From: an uncultured Mycoplasmatota bacterium
GTDB taxonomy: Bacteria; Bacillota_I; Bacilli_A; RF39; UBA660
Assembly (NCBI GenBank): GCA_946407055.1
Contig: CAMJMP010000007.1
Coordinates: forward strand, 1-13,274
Length of the DNA: 13,274 bases
Direction of reading: 5' to 3'
Under the pieces are notes generated by a model. That model saw only the letters and a list, made by a program, of their open reading frames with translations. It was not told the origin of the DNA and made no database searches. The position numbers were made by a program, and so were the translations under genes. Of this stretch, positions 8,620 through 13,274 are shown one piece after another (position 1 is the stretch's first letter; the number at the start of each line of letters is the position of its first letter).

Positions 8620-9718
8620 TCTTTATCTCCTTCTCTGCAACTTTCATTAAGTAATTTCCATAAGTATTCTTATTTAATAAAATAGCTCTCTTAGATAATT
8701 TTTCTAAAGATAACCATCCATTAGAATAACCAATAAACTCAGGACAACAAATAACGATATCTTTATTCTTTTCGATTGTTCTAATCATACTTGATGCTTC
8801 TAATAATGATTCAAAAGTACCAGTATCAAACCAAGTATAACCTTCTCCAAGTATACTTGCTTTTAATTTACTTTCTTGTAAATACATATCATTTAAAGTA
8901 GTAATTTCTAATTCACCTCTAGCAGAAGGTTTAACTTCTTTAGCTTTTTTAGAAACTCCCTTTGGATAGAAATATAATCCTGTAATAGCATAATCACTCT
9001 TTGGTTGTTTTGGTTTTTCTTCTACAGACAATACATTATTGTATTTATCTATTTCCATAATACCGAATCTTTCTGGATCTTTAACTTGGTAACCGAAGAT
9101 AGTTGCATATCCATCTTCAGCATTCTTAACTGCTTTTTGTAATTCAGTAGCTAAACCATTACCATAATAGATATTATCTCCTAATACCATTGCACAAGGA
9201 TTATCTCCAATAAATTCTTCACCTAAAATAAATGCTTGTGCTAAACCATCTGGAGATGGTTGAATAATATAAGATAAATTAATACCAAATTGACTTCCAT
9301 CACCTAATAATCTTATAAATCCTGCTTGATCTTCTTTAGTAGTAATAATAAGAATATCTTTAATACCAGCTTGCATTAATACTGATAATGGATAAAAGAT
9401 CATTGGTTTATCATATACAGGAACTAATTGTTTACTAGTAGCTTCTGTAATTGGATATAATCTTGTTCCAGTTCCACCAGCTAAGATAATACCTTTTACA
9501 TTATGATCAACTACACCAGCATTTAATAGTTCATCTATTTCAACATTATAATAACTTTCAAATTGTTTTAATTCTTCTGCACTAATCTTTCTAGTACCTT
9601 TCTCGATTTTAATAATTGCGTCTCTTCCAAGGCCCAATTCTTTGCCGACTTCCTCTTGTGTTAAGTCTTTACTTTCTCTAATTTCTTTGAGTAATTTTCC
9701 AACATTTTCGTTTTTCAT
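8606..9718 (-). CDS. rfbA: Glucose-1-phosphate thymidylyltransferase (RmlA) with N-terminal XRE-type HTH domain
   Basis: The enzyme part makes dTDP-glucose from glucose-1-phosphate and dTTP, the first and usually feedback-regulated step of dTDP-rhamnose synthesis. Residues 74-365 are RmlA: GIILAGGTGTRLYP (76-89), SKQLVPVYDKPM (95-106), Mg-binding D181 in VLGDNIYYG, EEKP (233-236), GELEIT (268-273) and D298 in WFDTG. Residues 7-66 are an extra helix-turn-helix of the XRE/Cro type (LTQEEVGKELGLGRDAIIKIEKG at 19-41), typical of DNA-binding regulators and absent from ordinary ~290-aa RmlA proteins. The fusion is real rather than a frame artefact: the only good RBS (AGGAGG, 9725-9730, 6 bases from the ATG) precedes the HTH, and no Met or RBS suits a start at the RmlA boundary. 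It may act as an autoregulator of its operon (inference). It is first in the operon and overlaps the next gene by 14 bases. Confidence 0.95.
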   Translation of the reverse strand: MKNENVGKLLKEIRESKDLTQEEVGKELGLGRDAIIKIEKGTRKISAEELKQFESYYNVEIDELLNAGVVDHNVKGIILAGGTGTRLYPITEATSKQLVPVYDKPMIFYPLSVLMQAGIKDILIITTKEDQAGFIRLLGDGSQFGINLSYIIQPSPDGLAQAFILGEEFIGDNPCAMVLGDNIYYGNGLATELQKAVKNAEDGYATIFGYQVKDPERFGIMEIDKYNNVLSVEEKPKQPKSDYAITGLYFYPKGVSKKAKEVKPSARGELEITTLNDMYLQESKLKASILGEGYTWFDTGTFESLLEASSMIRTIEKNKDIVICCPEFIGYSNGWLSLEKLSKRAILLNKNTYGNYLMKVAEKEIKNEKI

Positions 9719-9736
9719 AAAAAACCTCCTAAACCC

Positions 9737-9745
9737 ATAATAACA
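9737..9745 (-). promoter_or_regulatory. Promoter of the rml operon (extended -10)
   Basis: The - strand reads TGTTATTAT, an extended -10 with one mismatch to TATAAT. A possible -35, TTGCAT, lies 17 bases upstream, inside the preceding hairpin. The predicted start near 9730 would give a leader of only about 12 bases beginning at AGGAGG, directly before the HTH-RmlA ATG. Confidence 0.6.
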
Positions 9746-9772
9746 AAAAATGTTGCAAAATGCAACATTTTT
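9745..9772 (-). terminator. Terminator of the glycosyltransferase gene, overlapping the rml promoter
   Basis: On the - strand AAAAATGTTGCA, loop TTT, TGCAACATTTTT form a perfect 12-bp stem (9746-9757 with 9761-9772) followed by Ts. It begins five bases after the stop codon of the upstream glycosyltransferase. The same dyad covers the -35 and spacer region of the rml promoter, so it could also be an operator. Confidence 0.85.
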
Positions 9773-9777
9773 AGTAA

Positions 9778-12717
9778 CTATTTTTGTTTTCCTTCTATCT
9801 CTTTTATAAGGCCTTTAATAATTGGCGTAAATTGATCAGAAGCATTAACATAGTCTTTATTAATTGTCTTTTTTTGCTTCTTTGATATTTCATCAAAATT
9901 ATCTAGTAATTTAGTAATTTCTTCTGAAATAGAATCAGCATCACAATTTTCAACAGATATTATATTATCATTGAAATAACTAATATCCTTGTTTGCAAAA
10001 TTGTTTGTAATAGTTTTAATACCAAAAGAAGACATTTCCAATGGTGGATAACTTGGATGAGGTGATACCATCAATGAAATACCCATATATGATTCTTCCA
10101 TTGTTTTAGCATAATCATCTAAACTTAATTTACCAACTGATTTAACAGTTGCATTATCTTTGATTATTGCTTCACTATGTTCCTCACCCATAGATATAAC
10201 TTTCCAATCTTGAACATCATCACGCTCTTTAAAAGCTTTCATTAAAGCTTCAACAATTATTTCAAAAGCGTTTCTATATGTTCCAGGTCTTCCATAAACT
10301 ACTATTTGTTTTTTTCTTTCTCTCTCTTTATCATTTAATAAATGATCTTTCAATTTATCATTTAAAATTGGTGAGAAATAATATTTATTTTCAAAACTAT
10401 AATTATTTTTTTCAAAATAATCCATTAATTCTTTTGAATTAAATACAGCTGTTGTTGGAATACCCAAATGATATGTCTTTTCGGCACAGCAATACTTACT
10501 AGACCATGGATAAAAATATGGTTCATAATCTTGAATAAAATATATTAACTTATTATATTTATCCATATTATAGTAATTCTTTTGCCAATCAATAACTGGC
10601 TTAATATTATAAGCAGTCCACCAAGCAGTTGCTATAAAAATATCATTTTCAGCTACCAACAAATTACAATTCCCTTTTTCACCAATAAATACTACTTGTT
10701 TATCAAAATCACATTTTTCTAAACAATCAACAAGTGTATAATCAGGATAATTATCTAAATCATCTGATTTTGTAGGTAAATCAATAATAACAATTCTCTT
10801 TTCAAAATTCTTATCATTAAATTGATTGAAGAATTTCATTGCTGTTGCTATTCCACCAAACACTTTATCTTTATTTAATGTAGGAATCAAAATATTGATT
10901 CTATATTTTTTATTAATTGTTGTAGGATATGGTGTAATATCCTTCAACTCAGATGTAGTATAATTGATTGCTTTAGGACTTTCTTTTATTTCAATATGTC
11001 TAATTTTTCTATATATTTTAACTGCAAGTTTACTCTTTAACAAAGTCTTTCTAGTAAATCTATAAATAGACACTAATGGTTTAATTCCTCTAAAGAAATT
11101 TTTGATTTTTTCCTTTTTAGACATACTCTTCTTTTTAAGATCATCACTTTTTTCAATAGGAATACATGATTCGTAATCTAAATTTGGATTATAGAAAGGA
11201 TCTCCATTTTTCCAATACTTAGTGTAAAGAATTTTAGAGAACTTATAATCAATATCAGGAATATAAGCGTCTCTAGATTTAGATTCTAAATGAATCAACT
11301 TTGTATATGGTATATATATATTTCTATAACCTGCTTCATATGCTCTTAAACACATCTCTATGTCACTACCACATATAATAAAGTTCTCATCAAAACCACC
11401 AATTTTATCAATGGTTTTTCTTGATATTGCCATACAAGCCCCTGTAAGTGCCAAAACATTTCTTGATACCATAGGAGATACAAAAGTTACTCCAGCATGA
11501 ACTGGGTTCATCTCTTTATATAAATGATCTGCATAACCATTTAATCCTAATACAACTCCACCATGTTGAATAGTACCATCTTCATATAAAAGTAATGGAC
11601 CAACAACACCGACTTCATCTCTTAGTGCATTTTCACACAATAATTCAAGCCAATTTTCTTCAATTATAATTGTATCATTATTTAAGAACACAAAAACTTC
11701 AGCATCAGAATTATTAATTCCAAAATTTTGTAACTTTGACCAATTAAATTCAAAATCAGCATTTATTACTCTTACTCTTTTATCTAACTTTTTAACTTCA
11801 TCAAACCACTTAAATGTCAATTCATTTTGACTCCCATTATCAATAATTGTAATTTGATAATTTTCATAAGTTGTTTTAGAAATAATACTTTCTACACATT
11901 CCTTAGTTAGATACCATTTATCTTTCATTGGAATGATAATATCAACTTTTTTATTCTTTAATAAATCAAAACGAGCTTGATATACAAATAAATAATCTGT
12001 TTCTTCTGCATGAGCTATGTTACCATAAACTCTTTTCAAATGAGCATCAAGAGCATCTAAACCAGCTTTTTGTGCATATGGCTTAGCATCACTATTTTGA
12101 GCAGTAGATTCTTCAGTAGATAACCAATTATATAGTATTTTAGGCAAATGACATATATTTTTTGTTTCTTCAGTAATTCTTAAGATATAGTCATAATCCT
12201 GTGCTCCATCATATTTTGATTTAAAGTCACCAACTTTTTCTACTACACTCTTCTTTACTACTAAGAAATGACAAATATAATTTTGTGAATATAATAAATC
12301 TTGACTAAAATCTGGTTTATAGAATTTATTTAAAACTTTACCTTTTTCATCTATTATTTGTTCATCAGAATAAATAACATCAGGATTCTTTTCGTTTATT
12401 ATATTTATAACATCTTCAATAGCGGTTGCTTCCAATATATCATCATGATCAAGGAAAGATATATATTCTCCATTTGCTAATTTTAAAGCTGCATTTGTAT
12501 TGTCTGAAATACCCAAGTCCTTTTCTGAACGATCATATTTAATATCTAATTTTTCACTATATTCATCAACTATAGTTTTAACATCGCTTTTTAATCCACC
12601 ATCCGAAATACATACTTCGAAATCATCGGAAGTTTGATTTACAAGTGAATCTAAAGTCTTTTTAAACCTTTTATGATCAACGTTATAAACAGGTATTATA
12701 ATACTTATCTTTTTCAT
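9778..12717 (-). CDS. Three-module glycosyltransferase: GT2 + GT2 + WsaF-like rhamnosyltransferase
   Basis: I chose the ATG at 12717 (MKKISIIIPVYN), the normal beginning of a GT2 domain. A longer frame from 12735 adds MRCGAK but has no RBS; residue numbers here count from that longer form. Module 1 (about 8-240) is a GT-A family 2 transferase with SIIIPVYN, the DHDD metal motif at 96-99, and QD (179-180) at the catalytic-base position. Module 2 (262-510) is a second GT2 with VDIIIP, FLNNDT (350-355) and GSDIEMCLR (456-464). A basic helical linker (535-590) follows. Module 3 (611-985) resembles WsaF-type GT-B rhamnosyltransferases: FGGIATA, IQDYEP, VVYGRPGTYRN and SPHPSYPPLEMSSFG. The family builds L-rhamnose polymers from dTDP-rhamnose, so the adjacent rml operon is the logical supply. 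No membrane segment is evident; it probably works at the cytoplasmic face on a lipid-linked acceptor (inference). Confidence 0.85.
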   Translation of the reverse strand: MKKISIIIPVYNVDHKRFKKTLDSLVNQTSDDFEVCISDGGLKSDVKTIVDEYSEKLDIKYDRSEKDLGISDNTNAALKLANGEYISFLDHDDILEATAIEDVINIINEKNPDVIYSDEQIIDEKGKVLNKFYKPDFSQDLLYSQNYICHFLVVKKSVVEKVGDFKSKYDGAQDYDYILRITEETKNICHLPKILYNWLSTEESTAQNSDAKPYAQKAGLDALDAHLKRVYGNIAHAEETDYLFVYQARFDLLKNKKVDIIIPMKDKWYLTKECVESIISKTTYENYQITIIDNGSQNELTFKWFDEVKKLDKRVRVINADFEFNWSKLQNFGINNSDAEVFVFLNNDTIIIEENWLELLCENALRDEVGVVGPLLLYEDGTIQHGGVVLGLNGYADHLYKEMNPVHAGVTFVSPMVSRNVLALTGACMAISRKTIDKIGGFDENFIICGSDIEMCLRAYEAGYRNIYIPYTKLIHLESKSRDAYIPDIDYKFSKILYTKYWKNGDPFYNPNLDYESCIPIEKSDDLKKKSMSKKEKIKNFFRGIKPLVSIYRFTRKTLLKSKLAVKIYRKIRHIEIKESPKAINYTTSELKDITPYPTTINKKYRINILIPTLNKDKVFGGIATAMKFFNQFNDKNFEKRIVIIDLPTKSDDLDNYPDYTLVDCLEKCDFDKQVVFIGEKGNCNLLVAENDIFIATAWWTAYNIKPVIDWQKNYYNMDKYNKLIYFIQDYEPYFYPWSSKYCCAEKTYHLGIPTTAVFNSKELMDYFEKNNYSFENKYYFSPILNDKLKDHLLNDKERERKKQIVVYGRPGTYRNAFEIIVEALMKAFKERDDVQDWKVISMGEEHSEAIIKDNATVKSVGKLSLDDYAKTMEESYMGISLMVSPHPSYPPLEMSSFGIKTITNNFANKDISYFNDNIISVENCDADSISEEITKLLDNFDEISKKQKKTINKDYVNASDQFTPIIKGLIKEIEGKQK

Positions 12718-12735
12718 TTTTGCACCACATCTCAT

Positions 12736-12877
12736 TGTAATATTTTTAAGAAATATTAATTAATTCTCATTTTTTAGAGCCTTCATTCTATGTTTCCCTT
12801 AGCAAACTATTATAACATCTAAGAATTAAGATGTAAATTTATTAAAGCCCTTTTTACAGTTTTTAACTCTTTATTTT
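12736..12877 (-). promoter_or_regulatory. Intergenic region with promoter and leader of the glycosyltransferase gene
   Basis: The - strand carries TGTTATAAT at 12809-12817, the same extended -10 as at the other genes here, predicting a start near 12802 and a leader of about 85 bases. Just upstream and overlapping it is an inverted repeat ACATCT-(8)-AGATGT (12815-12834). Within the leader are an AU-only hairpin (TAATATTT / AAATATTA, 12738-12745 with 12751-12758) and a possible 8-codon reading frame, MKALKNEN (12760-12786), preceded by AAGGG. I see no convincing terminator for the upstream Alg13-like gene. Confidence 0.5.
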
Positions 12878-13274
12878 TTAATCTTCATCGATTAAACTGC
12901 AAACTAGTTCAACCATCTTATCTCTATTACTTTCATACTTATTTGGTTTGAACTTTTTAACCATCTTTATCTTATCTTCTAACTCATCTAAGTCAGTACA
13001 TCCAATGATATAACCCATCTTATCAAAGTTATTAATAATCTGTAATTGATGGTCATTAATATGTTCTCCATATTTTTCTAATCTAGGTACTGCAATTACT
13101 TTCTTATCTTTATTTAAACCAGTAACAATACTACCTACACCACCATGTGTAATTAGATAATCACATTTGCCCATCAATTCATCAAAGTCATCTAAAGGTA
13201 TTAAGTCAAATATCTTCATATTCTTTGATTCATATTTAGTACAACCTGCTTGAACAACAACTTCACCCTTAATA
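12878..13274 (-). CDS. Alg13/PssE-like glycosyltransferase subunit, C-terminal part (5'-partial)
   Basis: The frame is open through the right edge. The codons before the Met at 13217-13219 read IKGEVVVQAGCTKYESKN and join MKIFDLIP, so that Met is internal. The visible part matches the C-terminal half of Alg13/PssE/EpsF-type GT28 proteins: EVVVQAGCTKY, FDELMGKCDYLITHGGVGSI, and PRLEKYGEHINDHQLQI, which contains the family's conserved pattern of basic and acidic residues around the donor-sugar nucleotide pocket. These proteins are usually the catalytic partner of a membrane-bound Alg14/PssD-like subunit, transferring a sugar from a UDP donor to a lipid-linked acceptor. Such a partner gene would be expected just beyond the right edge. 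It points the same way as the rhamnan transferase and belongs to the same surface-polysaccharide locus. Confidence 0.85.
   Translation of the reverse strand, partial: IKGEVVVQAGCTKYESKNMKIFDLIPLDDFDELMGKCDYLITHGGVGSIVTGLNKDKKVIAVPRLEKYGEHINDHQLQIINNFDKMGYIIGCTDLDELEDKIKMVKKFKPNKYESNRDKMVELVCSLIDED

Noticed and set aside
12718..12735. Longer glycosyltransferase start adding MRCGAK
   Set aside because: There is no ribosome binding site upstream, and MKKISIIIPVYN is the usual beginning of GT2 proteins; a GTGGTG stretch at suitable spacing modestly favours the ATG at 12717.
12838..12877. Possible terminator for the Alg13-like gene
   Set aside because: Only very short complementarities (such as AGTT/AACT) are found and no stem is followed by a U tract, unlike the four clear terminators elsewhere.
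1..13274. Alternative genetic code with TGA as Trp (Mollicutes-like)
   Set aside because: Conserved tryptophans, such as in WFDTG of RmlA and GDGWAYD of NifJ, are TGG, and all domain-complete frames are uninterrupted in the standard code.

Overview
The window is very AT-rich, densely packed bacterial DNA that uses the standard code: long, domain-complete reading frames keep tryptophan as TGG and have no internal TGA. Low GC, AGGAGG/AAGGGAG ribosome binding sites, U-tailed hairpin terminators, a single-chain pyruvate:ferredoxin oxidoreductase and a rhamnose/glycosyltransferase cluster suggest an anaerobic low-GC Firmicute or Mollicutes-related gut lineage (RF39, Erysipelotrichia or similar). 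That placement is inference; no rRNA or other phylogenetic marker is present.

Layout, left to right. (1) Positions 2-1522, + strand: the 3' part of a gene for a Lys/Glu-rich coiled-coil protein with hydrophobic segments near both ends, open at the left edge. (2) A bidirectional terminator separates it from the convergent nifJ gene (1534-4911, -), which has its own promoter. (3) Positions 4995-5993, -: a HAD-IB phosphatase fused to a GtrA membrane domain, with its own promoter and terminator. (4) Positions 6062-9718, -: a tightly overlapping three-gene operon, HTH-rmlA / rmlC-rmlD / rmlB, encoding all four steps from glucose-1-phosphate to dTDP-L-rhamnose in three polypeptides. (5) Positions 9778-12717, -: a three-module glycosyltransferase (GT2 + GT2 + WsaF-like rhamnosyltransferase), the probable consumer of dTDP-rhamnose. 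(6) Positions 12878-13274, -: the C-terminal part of an Alg13/PssE-like glycosyltransferase subunit, open at the right edge.

Regions 3-6 together look like one end of a cell-surface polysaccharide locus: nucleotide-sugar supply, rhamnan-type polymerising transferases and a GtrA-type lipid-linked sugar translocation candidate. nifJ is a central-metabolism gene beside it, and the coiled-coil protein is of unknown function.

The most distinctive features are an XRE-type DNA-binding domain fused to RmlA, with a near-perfect dyad sitting over the operon's own promoter; the HAD-GtrA and RmlC-RmlD fusions; and a repeated junction architecture in which a terminator hairpin runs directly into an extended -10 promoter (TGTTATAAT or TGTTATTAT). 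At two genes the stop codon lies inside the terminator loop. No RNA genes, insertion sequences, CRISPR arrays or recognisable riboswitches were seen, and every gap between genes is shorter than 150 bases.
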